DNA from: Zizania palustris
Lineage: Eukaryota > Streptophyta > Magnoliopsida > Poales > Poaceae
DNA length: 64,000 nt
Direction: 5' to 3'
Assembly (NCBI GenBank): GCA_019279435.1
Contig: JAAALK010000082.1
Span: 25,887,034 to 25,951,033 of the forward strand
This document shows, one piece after another, positions 44,570 through 55,404 of this stretch. Under the pieces are notes generated by a model that was given only the letters and a program-made list of their open reading frames with translations, ran no database searches and was not told the origin of the DNA. Every line of letters begins with the position of its first letter. Positions within the stretch are counted from its first letter, which is position 1. The position numbers were made by a program, and so were the translations under genes.

Positions 44570-47500
44570 TTACAGGGGGAGATTACAGGTGCCTAGCCAG
44601 TTCCTAACAGCCTCCTTAAGCCGGGGCGGGAACCGCTGGGACTGAGCAGAAAACAAAGTGATGAACAGGCCTAACCAACCCCCAACAGTGGGAGCCAAGG
44701 CATTGAAGATGCGACTATTCCTAACTAAAGAGAGGGACCAAGTGGACAAGATTACAACTTCCATAAAAAAAGGTTTATCAAACCTTCGTCTAGCCTCCGT
44801 GAGCTTGTCCTGAACAGGAGAGTCGGGCTGCCAGTGGAGGTCCAGCAGGTTCCAGCAATGACAACTGAAGGTGCATTCGAAGAATAAATGGGTCACCGTC
44901 TCTTCAACAGCCGAGTGGCAAAGGCAGCAGGTTGAGTCATCAGTCATGGTGAGGATGCGCTTTCGGCGGAGGATGTGCTTCGTGTTAAGACGATCCACCA
45001 GGAGGAGCCAGAAGAAAACCTTAAGCTTGCTAGAGCATTTGGATCGCCAAACCCATTTGAAGGAGGCGTGGGGCTGCATAAACTTGAACTGGTAGTCGTA
45101 GAGGAGTCTAGGGCTGTAGGTAGAGGAATTCCAATTAAAGGACCAGTTGTCAGGGATGCCATCTTGGAGGGTGATGTCAGCCAAAAGCTACTGAAGGTGG
45201 GTGAATTCAAGCATGGCTTCCAGGGAAAGCGGAAGGTGGAAATTATCGGCAGGATCAAAAAGGGAAAGGAAGGAGTGGACAAAACAGAGGTGGGATTTGG
45301 CGAAGGATAACAGGTGGGGGAGGGCAAGGCGAAGGGGAGGTCCACACCAGCCATCCTCCCAGAAGGAGACCGGCCCACTGAGGACGGAAGGGGAGGCAAC
45401 AGCCATAAACAGAGAAGCCAGGCTGACAATATCCCGCCACCAGAAGGAGGCCCTGGGGGTGGAGAGGTGCGGAGGGAAGGGGAGGAAGCATAGTTAAGAT
45501 GGATCAGATTGACCCAGGGGGTGTCGTGATCAGCTAAGAATTTCCAGAAGTGCTTGAGAAGGAGGGCAGAGTTCTGGGTGCGAAGGTCGATAACCCCCAA
45601 CCCACCTTTGAGCTTGGGCTTGCACACTTGGTGCCAGGCGACCCTAGATGAGGAGCCCGCATTGATGTTGTTACCATGCCAAAGGAAGTTACGGCGGGCC
45701 CGATCAATGCAGTGAATAACCTTGACGGGGATCTTGAGGGAGCACATGGTGTAAGTTGGGAGAGCAGAAAGAACCGAGTTAACAATTTGAAGCCTTCCAG
45801 CCATATTGAGCCAGGGCGAGAGAGAAGAAAGGCGCTTCGTGATTTTGAGGATGAGGAAGCTGAAGTCGATGGGCTTGGGCTTAAGAGCCCCAAGGGGAAG
45901 CCCAAGGTAAGAGAATGGCAGGGAACCCACCGGGCAGCCGAAAGTTGCAGCAAGGAGGGCAGCCCGCTGCTCAGAAATATTGATAGGAATGATGGAGGAT
46001 TTAGAAAGGTTGACCGAGAGGCCGGTGGATTGAGAGAAGGAATGCAGGAGGCCACAGAGGAAGAACAAGTTTCGTTGGTCGGCCCGAAGAAACATAATGG
46101 TGTCATCAGCATATTGGGCGATTGGGAAGTCCAGGTGCTCAGGGTGGCACCTAGGGCCCTGGACGATCCCGAGACGGGCATCCTTGTTAATGATGTGCTG
46201 AAGGAGGTCAGCGGCAAGGACAAAAAGGAGAGGGGAAAGAGGGCCCCCTGACACACCCCTCGCTTGCAAGGAAAGAATTTTCCGGCAAAGCCATTAAGCA
46301 GGACAGAGGAGAAGCCGGAGGAGAGGATGAGCTTGATCCAAGAAATCCAAGAACTGGAGAAGCCGAGGTGCGACATCATGAGCAGGATGGCAGAGTGCTC
46401 AATGGTGTCGAATGCTTTTTCAAAGTCAAACTTCAGGATGATAGCCTCCTGCCTCGACCTTTTGCACCGGTGAGTCAGCTCCAGGGCCCAGGCAATGCAG
46501 TCCTGGATAGTACGGCCCTTAATGAACCCATATTGATTCTTGTGAATAAGCGTGGTGATAACACCCTGAAGCCGATTGGCAAGGACCTTGGTGAAAATTT
46601 TGACACTAAAGTTCATGAGGGAGATGGGCCGAAAGTCCCGAACGGAAGTAGCATTGTCGGTTTTAGGGATAAGAGCAATATAGGACCCGTTGATGGGGTG
46701 AAGATGAGAAGAGCGGTTGGAGAGAGCAGAAGCTAAATCAAGGAAGTCCTAACGCACAATGGGCCAGCAAGCTTTGAAAAAGCCCCGTTGAACCCGTTTG
46801 GGCCAGGGGCCTTATCGGGGAGAGATGTCTGGACGACAGAGTCAAGCTCAGAAGCCGAGAAGTCAACACCTAGAGAGTCAAGGCCTGGGACCCTGGAAAT
46901 GAGATGGGCCAGATCGAAGGCCATGGGAGGGGCAGAGGAAAAGCCCATTTTAGAAAGAAAGAAATCCAGGAAGACCTCAGCCTTGTCCTGAATAGAAGTG
47001 GCCCAAGAACCGTCCTCCCGCTGGATTGAAGGGATTGCATTCCTGCGCCTTCTGATGGTGGGAGCAGAGTGAAAGAATTTGGTGTTGGCATCGCCAAGCT
47101 TGGTCCAACGGAGGGTGAAACGTTGCATCCAGTATTTGTGGTGGAGAGCCAAGAGGAAAGCCAAGTGATGCCGGAGAATGGACCTAAAGTGGGATTCCGG
47201 TCCAGAAAGCGGACGGAGCTCCTCACTTTTGTCCAGGAAGCCCAGGATGATGGAGGAATTGCGAATCCAGAGTTCGAAGCCGCCCCAGTGGCAATGCCAT
47301 TTGGAGAGGGCTCTCTGCAAGACTTTCAACTTAGAAGCAATTCGCAGGGCAGGGTCAGGGGGAAAGGACCCGGAGTTCCAACAAGAGTGAACTAGGTCAA
47401 AGAAGCTAGGGAGCTTGAGCCAGAAGTTTTTGAAACGAAAGATGGAGGACCGGGGGATGGAGGTTCCAATCTTGACCAAGCAGGGGCAATGGTCGGAACT

Positions 47501-48180
47501 AGTGTTAGGGAGAGCAAGGAATGAGGTGTTGGGGTAGGAGGTCCAATGAGGGGACGAGAGGCACCAGTCGAGAAGGACCAGAATGGGGTTGCTTTGCCTA
47601 TTGCTCCAGGAAAACTTCCTGTTCTGAAGGCGGATGTCCTAGAGACCAAGAGTACTGATGATGTTGTTGAAAGTGGCCATGAGATTATGATTGAGACGCC
47701 CCCCATTCTTGTTGTTAGGGAAGCGGTAGAGATTGAAGTCGCCCACAAACAACCAATCCGAGGCAGGGGGATAGACAAAGAGAGAAACCAGGAGACGAAA
47801 GGAGCGCGGTCAACGCTCTGGCACGGGCCATAGATGTTAGAAAGGGTCCAGGAGGCACCGTTCAGAACAGAGGTAAGAGAGACGGTAAGGTGGAAAGGAG
47901 AGGAGGAAAGGGTGACGGCAGAGAAGAGAGCGTTGTTCCACCCGATGAAGAGTCCTCCAGCCGAACCCAGGGCCGGGACGAAAGAAAACTTGTCCAAATG
48001 TCTGGGGCAGAAATACCGAACAAAGGAGGGCGCAAAGGAGGCCAGCTTAGTTTCCTGAAGACAGACAACGTCTGCCAAAACCAAGGAGATGAGGTTGCGG
48101 ACCGCAAGCCTCTTAGGACAAGAATTAAGGCCACGCACGTTCCAACTAACCACTTGCCACACTCTATCACGACCCATCAA
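44570..48180 (-). pseudogene. LINE ORF2: endonuclease, reverse transcriptase, zf-RVT
   Basis: Starts near 48180 (MMGRDRVWQVVSWNVRGLN), an APE-type endonuclease start, with CLQETKLA, GGLFIGWNN and SNIYGP. After a shift, 47479-46733 carries FHSAPTIRRRRNAIPSI and the DKAPGPNGF block at the RT start. 46616 onward reads MNFSVKIFTKVLANRL, NQYGFIKGRTIQDCI and FDFEKAFDTIEH. 46269 onward has GGPLSPLLFVLAADLL, the catalytic QYADDTIMF and FSYLGLPLGA. 45184-44570 holds the zf-RVT finger with WLLLVDRLNTKHIL and CCLCHSAVEETVTHLFFEC. At least four frameshifts separate these blocks, so the enzyme is dead. Domain order and the poly-A tail fit the plant L1 clade. Confidence 0.9.
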
Positions 48181-48526
48181 ATAAAACCACTAAGCCAGGG
48201 AGGGGGCCGGTCGTGGGCAAGGGCACACAAGCCGAAAGCAAGCGCAAGAACGGCAAAAGGGAAACCGACGAAAATTAACCTTAAGCATGGCAAATAGGAG
48301 TACGGCCAGATAGTCTGGGGAAAGCAAACGTGGCACAAACAGCTTGGCCACCAAAACAAGTACGCATTATAGCCCTCCCAGGGCAACAAATGGCACGCAG
48401 GCCAGTCAGAAGGAACGGGACTGATTGTCATTGTGGGAGGAAACGAAGGCAGGTAGGGCCGCCACGGAGGAAGCCGTGGAGGAGCCAACAGTAGCGGGCG
48501 CAGAGGAAGCCGAGGCGTCATCAGAG

Positions 48527-51317
48527 TCACTGGAGAGAACAGAGTTGGACACAGAGTTTGACAGCAGAATGTTGAATTTGTTGGATAGTTAACGGGGGGA
48601 GATGGGTGTCCAACCTGGATAGCTCAATGAATTCTTCAATTGTAGGCATCGGGGGAAACTGGCCACGAAGCCGACGAGACGATGGCTTGAACCCCCTAAG
48701 CCGGGCTTTGATCCTGGCGCTCCGCCTCAAGCCCAGAGCCGAGAGCGGGGGTTGCCGCACGGGCGGGGGCGAGAGGGGAGGCACACGGGGGACCCCGCCC
48801 CTGCGGCGCCTGGTGTAGACGAGCCGGACCGGGGGGCGCATGGGGGAGACAGGGGCGTCTGGACCTGGAAGGGTGATGACAAGCGTCTGGGAAGAGGCCG
48901 GGGCCAAGGCGGACTGGGGCCCAGGAGACTGGGGCCAGTGGCAGAGGCAGGCCCAAGGGACCCTGGAAGCAGCGTGATGGATTTGGGTGCTGAAGTCTGA
49001 GGCGTCGGGCGATCAGGGGATGCAGGAGGGTGCTCCACAAATGATTCCAGAGAGGATGCTGAGGAGACGCCCGAAACATCCATGCTGTCCTGGGGGTCCC
49101 GGTCCTCTAGGGCGTCCTCCATCTGAGCTTCAGGCAAATCTTCAAACCCTTCGAGGACGTCGTCCAGGAAGGGTTCGGCCTCGTCTATCGGAGCAGCACC
49201 ATCATGCTCCTGCTGATTGCCTAGGTGGGGTTGGTTTGGTGGGGCCCACTGGTTGGCCAGAGGGTCAAACTTCTGATCGTCCGCCCAGTTCTGGATCCAT
49301 TCCGATTCCCCGGGCTGAATGGGACCCAGGAAAGGGTGGGGGTTCCCATTGTCTGGTGGCGGCGGGTCTTCATCCCCAGGTCACTGATCGGCGAGGTCAG
49401 ACTGAAGCAAGTACACTGGGAAGGTCCAAGAGCGGCCGCCTCCATCCCGGTCACAGCCATGCTTCAACGTGATGCTTCTAGGGACGTCCAGATCATCTTC
49501 ATAGAGCACCTTGACAAGGACTCTACCGAGACAAGGGTCAGACTCATGCCAAAACAAGAGTTGGCCGAAGGAAGCAACGACCTGTTGTATGAAGCCCAGG
49601 GTATGGCAGCCCAGGGGGTACCCAAGGAACATTACCCAGTCGACCCGTGCAAAAGGTGATTGCTTGCAGTTGATCGCCGCATCATGTTTGACGAAGCGGA
49701 CCAGCCTCCCGTTGATGAAGAAAGGTGGGGAGTTGACGAGCGAGTCCCGCTCAAACACAGTCCCCATCTTGTAAATGCCGACACCAAGCGGGTAGAGGGA
49801 GTAGCGGTCTACTTGAAGGTGTAATTCCACACTGAGGTGATGCCTGATGTCGATCAAGAGGCCCATCTTCGCGGCCAGAGAAAGAGGACCATCATGCTCC
49901 GCGATGGCGAAGCACTCATGGCGCTTGTGAAGCTCACCAGAGAGGGAAATGAGGTTACGTTGGCGGCGAAGAGGGCCGCCCCCATCCCGAATCACCCTGC
50001 CATAGGGAAGGGTAGGGGATTCACCGGGAAGTTCGCCATGGGAAGGATTGCAAGGGGAGAAACCGGCGGGGAAAGGGGGGAGGACAGGCAGCGGGGGAGG
50101 AAACAAGAGAGGAGGGGGTTGGAGCAACCAGAACAAAAGGAGGGGAGAGCCCAGGCGCCTCGGCAACCGTGTCAGGCGGGTATGAGGGGGCTGGGGAGGG
50201 GCACCCCAAGCGAGGCGGAGAGGCAGAAGCGGAACCGGCGGGACAAAGGGGACTGGGCCGAGAGCCCGACGGTTGACGTGGGCATTTAATGCGAGGCAGC
50301 GAAAGGAGCGGGCCACAGGAGTCCGACGGCCAAGCCTGCATGCTAGCACCAATCCGAAGATCCGATTTGAGGCGTGAGAAGATATGCGCAGCCGAAATTG
50401 TGCCCTGCGAAACCGACAGAGCGGGAGGCTGCAGGGGCAGGCGACACAAAGGAGGGGAAGAGCGAGGGGAAGGCGGCAGGCCCAGGAGCGAGGGGAGGCC
50501 ACTGTTGAATTTGAAAGTGGCGCGAGGATCAAGAGGGGTAACCTGGGGACGAGAGCCGGAGCGAGGGGGAAGGGGAGGCTTGCCGAGGAAGGAAGGCAAG
50601 CCGGAGGAGGAAGGGGGCACAGAAAGGAGCCAACCCTAAGAGCCGGAGGAGGCCGAAGGGGAGGCGAGGGGGGAGGAGGAAAGAACGAAATAACATTATT
50701 GAACGAAACTTTTTTGGCAGGAAGGGCCGGACGACGAGCCGAGGAGAGCAAAGCGGGGCGAAGGGGGGAAGGAAGCGGGGAGCGAGGGGCAAACCAAGGC
50801 AAGGACGGGGACCCAGCAAGAGGCCAGGAGAACGAGAGGACGATGGACGCCGGCGCGGGACCGAGGTCCAGCTCGCGCGTTCCTCATCGGACCAACGCCG
50901 AAGGTCCTTAGACCAACGAGGGCCACCATCATGCCAAAGATGGAAGTAAACGTCGAACTGATCGGTGATGACCCGACGCCGGCGGCAGACCTCAAAGCCC
51001 ACACGACGCGAGGAAACGGAGAACCGAAAGTGCCTATCTTGGAGAAAGGCGACGTGGAAACCCGCCGGAGAACCACCCAGGCAAGCATGCAGAGCCATGC
51101 TGATCGAGGACTCAGTGAGGCGAAAAGTAAAACGGCGAAAAACAGCCAGCAGGAGAAAGGAACCATCCGGGAAGGAAGAGGGGTGATGAATCGGGGAAGC
51201 GAGGGAGTCCAGAATGAACTGCTGGAAGTCCCTGCCGGGGGAGAAATCCCAGGGAGCCACGAGTTCACGTAAGTCCTGATCGGCATCGAGCTCGACCAAA
51301 GCCAGACGAGGCCCCAT
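48527..51317 (-). pseudogene. LINE ORF1
   Basis: First credible ATG at 51317 (MGPRLALVELDADQDLREL). The first part includes SMALHACLGGSPAGFHVAFL and RHFRFSVSSRRVGFEV. A frameshift near 50800 leads to the part with ALPAKKVSFNN, GRLVRFVKHDAAINCKQ, RVDWVMFLGYPLG, VLVKVLYEDDLDVPRS and GGGRSWTFPVYLL, resembling ORF1 proteins of grass LINEs with a DUF4283-like fold. After a TGA at 49381 the acidic/proline-rich region continues, and another frame (48907-48527) ends with TIEEFIELSRLDTHLPPLT. ORF1 binds the LINE RNA. The very GC-rich sequence gives many long chance frames here; only the conserved blocks are trusted. Confidence 0.75.
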
Positions 51318-51524
51318 CTGGACGAGGACCGGGGGGGACGGGAAGAGGGGAAGAGGGGGGGGGAGGGGACGCACCCGGAGAGACGCTTAGCGGGAAGCCG
51401 GCAAGGGGGCGCCGGCGGCGAGGAGAGAGGGGCGGCCATCAGGAACCACCGCTAGGGTAGATGCGAACCGGGGGAGCGCCATCTCGGGGATCTCCATAAC
51501 ATTCCCATTAATTCCATTTTGATC

Positions 51525-53609
51525 TTCTTCCCCTGACATCCTATAAAAGGGCACCTGATGTGAAAACCGAAACATCTCTTCTTTAGGAAATTTCTTGATG
51601 GCATTCAGGTCCTGATTACGTTGAAATACTGTTCGAAACCCTGCAACCTTGACCAAGGGAATGACAGAAATACCACGATCATCATCATAATCATCCAGTA
51701 CCTCAACAACATCATAGACATGGAGAACATTTTATGGAGTATCTTTGTCCCAGTCAGAGGACCAGTTCCGATACACAGCCCAAATGTTACCTTTCTGTGG
51801 ATAAATTTTTATAACCCCACGTGGACCTTTCTCCCATTTAATCTGGTGAGAGAACATGTTGAGAACATCGCAGGTTTCATATCTACAAATCCGGAAATCA
51901 CCACATGTCTTTGTGAAGCCAGAAGAAACCCAGTTCAAAGAACCAAATTCACTATTTGTCCTTGATGTGAGAAAGCTTATTTTGAGCTTAAATGGCTCCA
52001 GGGAGAGAACTTTCTGAATAAATGCATAATAACGAGGCATGCCATCTTCATCATCATATGTAGCCCAAATTTGATCACTCTGGAAAAACTTTTCAGTACG
52101 ATCCTTATCAAAATCATGGAAATCAGGATCAGGAACACTATAAGATAAAGGGTCATCATTTTCATCTTCAGCGTCTGATGCAAGACTTTCATCATCCCCA
52201 CCATTTTCTTTAACCACATGTTTCTTATTCGTTTTTTCATTAGCAGCAACTTGTGATGTTTTACTCTGCATCTCCTTTAGCTTGTCCTTTAAGTCGCTCT
52301 TTTCTTTTTCCATCAAAATACTTCTAACATCCAGCTGAGCAAAGGTCTTGAATAAGCTGATATGGGTAGGAGGTCTGGGTTTCCAACTGGGTTCACCATT
52401 AACACCTTGAAAATGATATGCTCCACTGTTGGTATAAAATGACATATTTCCACCTGGAACTCTGAAAGGGTTTGTCCCTGCTCCTGATAGAATGGATGAA
52501 GAACCAATTCCAACATCTTTACCCATAGTTCTCATCTTCTTTCCAGATGCATTGCCATCTGGTCCAAGGTTAACATTATCTGACATATTTGCTTGCCTTT
52601 TAAGAGGATTGAATTTCCTCCGAAAAGCTTCTTCCCTTCGTGCTGCTGCTTGCACCTCCTCCCTCTCTCTCCTAACTTTCTCATATGTCCGATGAACCAT
52701 GTTCGCAGCTTGAGCAGCAGCAACAGATGATGCAGTAGCACTAGCTGCACCAGCTGTCCTTGAAAATGGACCCCACTGAAAATTTCTACTAGCACTTGTG
52801 TTTTCATTTTTGCTGCTGATGTTCGAACCATGCACTTCATGAACACTCTCGGTAGGTGGCATTGGTACCTCTTTTGCTAGAAATGGCTCATGGCAGCTAG
52901 GGCAGAGAAGATTGTGATTTAGATACACTTTCAGGTATTCATAATTCATCTTGCATTTGTTGCATGAGGTCCAAAATGTAGGTGACTTTGCTGGAGGTGG
53001 AGCTGGAGCAGGAGCAGGAGCAGGAGCTTGATGGGGACGGGGAGGGGGAGGGGGTGGTTTCTGGCGTGCTGCAGATGTTGCTGGCCCTGCCTTTTGCTTG
53101 TTTGCTCTTGCCTTGGAAGCAGCAGCATTGGCTGCAAAATTATAGAAGCCATTAGATGCAGCAGGAGCTGCACTTGCTTTATTTGGTTGAGATGTTTTCC
53201 ATTCTAAAACCAATAGCTTCCTCTTTTGGTCATACAAAGCTCTCTTGTTTTTATCCGACAGCACAGTCCACGCCTCTTGGACCATCTGGAAAGCACCCTC
53301 AGCACCCACCGACTTGTTCTAGTCAGGATGGAGCTGAAGGACCAACTTCCTGTACTGCTTCTTTAGAGTTTCATCATCAGCAGAAGTCTCCACAGAAAGT
53401 ATAGAGTACCAATCCTTCTCCCCAGCAATTAGCACCTCTGAAGCAAGATAGATATCCAAGGTGGTGATCATCTGAACAATACCTTCAAGTCCAGGAAACA
53501 GAGTATGAGCCTTGAGGGCGAACTTCTTGGCCCCCTGCAGGTCCTTTGATTCAAACTTCCTCTCCGAAATCTCCTTTGCCCTAAGAGCCTCATCCTTATT
53601 GCACTCCAT
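51525..53609 (-). pseudogene. Retrocopy of a DnaJ/DUF3444 gene, 3' end missing
   Basis: ATG at 53609 (MECNKDEALRAKEISERKF). J domain: DWYSILSVETSADDETLKKQYRKLVLQLHPD, then a TAG as codon 97 (53321-53319) where the family has Lys after HPD, followed in frame by NKSVGAEGAF and AWTVLSDKNKRALYD. A zinc ribbon (FWTSCNKCKMNYEYL ... LLCPSCHEPF) and a nuclear-type low-complexity middle come next. The DUF3444 domain runs from YSVPDPDFHDFDKDRTEKFF through IWATYDDEDGMPRYYA and WEKGPRGVIKIYP. A second stop, TAA as codon 626 (51734-51732), interrupts it, and it ends at FYRMSGEE (residue about 695), where LINE sequence begins. One frame throughout, no intron. J proteins stimulate Hsp70; plant DUF3444 proteins are usually a few dozen residues longer. 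Here it is a dead copy. Confidence 0.9.
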
Positions 53610-53968
53610 TCCGTCGTATCCCAAAAAGTACAAAAAGCCAAATTGTCACAGCAGATTGGCAAAATTGTCGGACTCTAGAGCTCCGCAAAGACGTTTTCCT
53701 CTAATCAGCACCAAGAACGTGTCCACAAAATAGGCTCCCAGTTCCTTCAATTCGATTCGAACCGAGATGCTCGCCGGGCCGTGCGAGCGAGGAGACCGCG
53801 CAGGGGAGAAGGCTAGGGCGGGGAAGGAGTGGCTCCGGGGTAGCGGGCCTGTTCCACCGGCGGCCGCGCGCGCGCGAGGCGGGGGTGAGGGCTTGCCGTG
53901 CCGCCCTGCCGCCACCGGGGATTCGAAAAATGGAGGTGGAGACGGAGAGGCCGAGAGAGGGGGATGGA
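53610..53968 (-). other. 5' untranslated leader of the DnaJ cDNA
   Basis: GC-rich, unlike the surrounding LTR, and running without interruption from the right target duplication to the DnaJ ATG. It starts (minus strand) CCATCCCCCTCTCTCGGCC, a typical grass mRNA leader. It implies that the cDNA reached, or nearly reached, the mRNA 5' end. Confidence 0.7.
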
Positions 53969-54492
53969 TGTGCTTCCAGCTCTTGATTCTCCCTTGCATG
54001 CATCTGATGTGTGTGTAATGCATGTACATTTCTGCACTGCAGTATAAACTGAAGTTTGCATGAAATTTTTCTGGTTTTACCACTGAATTCAGATTATCAC
54101 ATCTTCATCTGCCAATTAATTTGATTTATATAATGGTACTTTTGTATTGGTTAAGAAGTGTGTTATTGTACCATATAAGCAATCATGTACTGTTCAGTGC
54201 AAGTAAATCATCTCCTACTGTGGGTTTTGGGTTCTGTCGGCAACTCATATCCCGACAAAGCTGTCCAGTCGGAGTTCCAGTGTCCGACTTGGGAAGTTGC
54301 TGAATCAAGTGCCAACTATGAAAAAGAATTCAGCATTTGTAAATCCAATCAGTACAAGAAAAAGTTCTGAATTATTTTTGAGTATCTTTGATCATTTAGA
54401 GGTGTGATGGGTGTTTTGAAAAATCCATCAGATTCGCGAGAATTTATTGAGACGCCTATTCACCCCCCTCTTGTCGCCATTCTGATCCCACA
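53969..54492 (+). repeat. 3' LTR of gag-only element, last part
   Basis: Begins with the right LINE duplication and continues TTGATTCTCCCTTGCATGCA, matching 38270-38770 of the 5' LTR, to the LTR end GATCCCACA. AATAC follows. Confidence 0.92.
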
Positions 54493-54497
54493 AATAC
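54493..54497. repeat. Target-site duplication AATAC, right copy
   Basis: Matches 32869-32873. Confidence 0.92.
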
Positions 54498-54703
54498 CCT
54501 CGCTCAAGAAGAAAAGACTTAAGTCTATCATACCAAGCCCGAAAGGTCTGCTTGAGTCCATAAAGAGCCTTATGAAGTTTAAGGACTCTATGGGGGTATT
54601 TGGGGTTTTCAAATCCAAGGGGTTGTTTTACATAAACGTCTTCGCCTATGAATCCATTTAGAAAAGCACTTTTGATATCCATTTGATAAAGTTTGAACCA
54701 CGG
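54498..54703 (-). pseudogene. pol: Copia RT N-terminal half (SIRE-like), second piece
   Basis: The minus strand reads KLYQMDIKSAFLNGFIGEDV, YVKQPLGFENPKYPHRVLKL, HKALYGLKQTFRAWYDRL and KSFLLERGY, and joins the frame at 32868 (LMASVDKTLF) once the inserted element is removed. Its upstream part is cut by the Tat LTR at 54704. Confidence 0.92.
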
Positions 54704-55197
54704 TGTTGGGGGAAATTACTCCATTTCCAGGGCTTAAAGATTAATTCATCAAAGGCTGAAGTATACTCCGAAGCTAGTGAACAGAGGTTCGAAGAGTGAG
54801 TCACCATGCCGAAGGGTGCAGCGATGCGAAGCCTTGGTGAACCCTCCGAATGGAAGATAGAGGCCCCGAAGCCGAAGGACAAGATTGATGGGACGTCCAG
54901 CTTATCCATCTACCTTATAGCATTTACCTTTTATAACCTTGTTTATGGTACCGAATAGTTCCCACAATGTCGGTTGTAATCTAGGGGTAAATAGGTCTTT
55001 TCCTTATGCTTTTTCACCTATAAATACCCCTCTTTGTACCCAGTAAAAAGGGATCCAGAACAAGTTGTTCATTACACTCATTTGGACCACTCGAGTTATT
55101 ATCCAACTAGGAGGCTCGAGATAGTCCTAAAACGCAAACTCCTTATTTGTCTGTTCTTGATCTCAGAAAACCTGTTGGTGTAACATTTGCGCCAACA
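54704..55197 (+). repeat. 5' LTR of Tat element
   Basis: Starts TGTTGGGGGAAATTACTCC and ends TTTGCGCCAACA, with TGTTGG/CCAACA inverted ends. Confidence 0.9.
55019..55026 (+). promoter_or_regulatory. TATA box of Tat LTR
   Basis: TATAAATACCCC, 315 bp into the LTR. Confidence 0.7.
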
Positions 55198-55198
55198 G

Positions 55199-55217
55199 TT
55201 GGCGCCGTCCGTGGGGA
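55199..55217 (+). other. Primer-binding site of Tat element
   Basis: TTGGCGCCGTCCGTGGGGA one base after the LTR end. This TGGCGCCG type is shared by Tat/Athila elements and differs from the initiator-Met type used by the other elements here. Confidence 0.8.
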
Positions 55218-55404
55218 ACCAAGTTCTAAAAGCTTGTTCTCTGCTGTTGACTGCACTTCGAAGAGCACTTACGGAGGGAGCCTCGGAGTCTCAAGATTCC
55301 GCGCACCCTTCAGTTAAGGGCTTCTTAGTGCAGCCCGAAGGCCTTCACTCGACCTCCCGAGTCGTTCGAAGTCCTCCGTCTCCAAGACCTCTTCGTGGCT
55401 AGCT

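Larger units (their letters stand above)
44461..53968 (-). mobile_element. Chimeric retroinsertion: L1-clade LINE joined to DnaJ cDNA
   Basis: A 9508-bp insertion between exact 14-bp duplications. At its left is a poly-T (44461-44468), the poly-A tail of a minus-strand LINE. The LINE runs to about 51524; there it joins, without poly-A or spacer, the interior of a DnaJ/DUF3444 coding sequence in the same orientation, which continues to the mRNA 5' leader and stops at the right duplication. One duplication pair around both parts points to one insertion event. Both parts are decayed. Confidence 0.88.
32874..54492 (+). mobile_element. Gag-only (non-autonomous) SIRE-like copia element
   Basis: Plus-strand element with 5' LTR (32874-33073 + 36892-38770), PBS, gag with two zinc-knuckle regions and a coiled coil (38834 to about 41315), 1.2 kb of noncoding sequence, polypurine tract, and 3' LTR (42556-44460 + 53969-54492), flanked by AATAC. 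No protease, integrase, RT or RNase H is present between gag and the 3' LTR. It would depend on a complete relative for replication. Both LTRs carry later insertions: a solo Tekay-like LTR and a LINE-DnaJ chimera. The 3' LTR starts TATGAAAC instead of TGTGAAAC. Confidence 0.9.
20745..54703 (-). mobile_element. SIRE/Maximus-like Ty1/copia element (base of the nest), minus strand
   Basis: The parts, from its 3' end: 3' LTR 20745-20954 plus about 28966-30697; 3' noncoding region with repeated polypurine tracts 30698-31846; RNase H and RT 31847-32868; the rest of RT 54498-54703, where the Tat element interrupts it. The RT reading frame runs continuously across the removed 32874-54497 segment, with Tyr-Leu at the junction, which proves that the two pieces were one gene. 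A CACTA element (20955 to about 28965) and a gag-only SIRE-like element (32874-54492) account for the rest of the span. Integrase, gag and the 5' LTR are expected right of the window. Confidence 0.88.

Noticed and set aside
49381..51439. Several overlapping proline/arginine-rich genes
   Set aside because: All are alternative frames of GC-rich LINE ORF1; only blocks with conserved LINE ORF1 sequence were kept.
51525..53609. Functional DnaJ chaperone gene
   Set aside because: Stops at codons 97 and 626, no proper 3' end, and joined to a LINE within one insertion.
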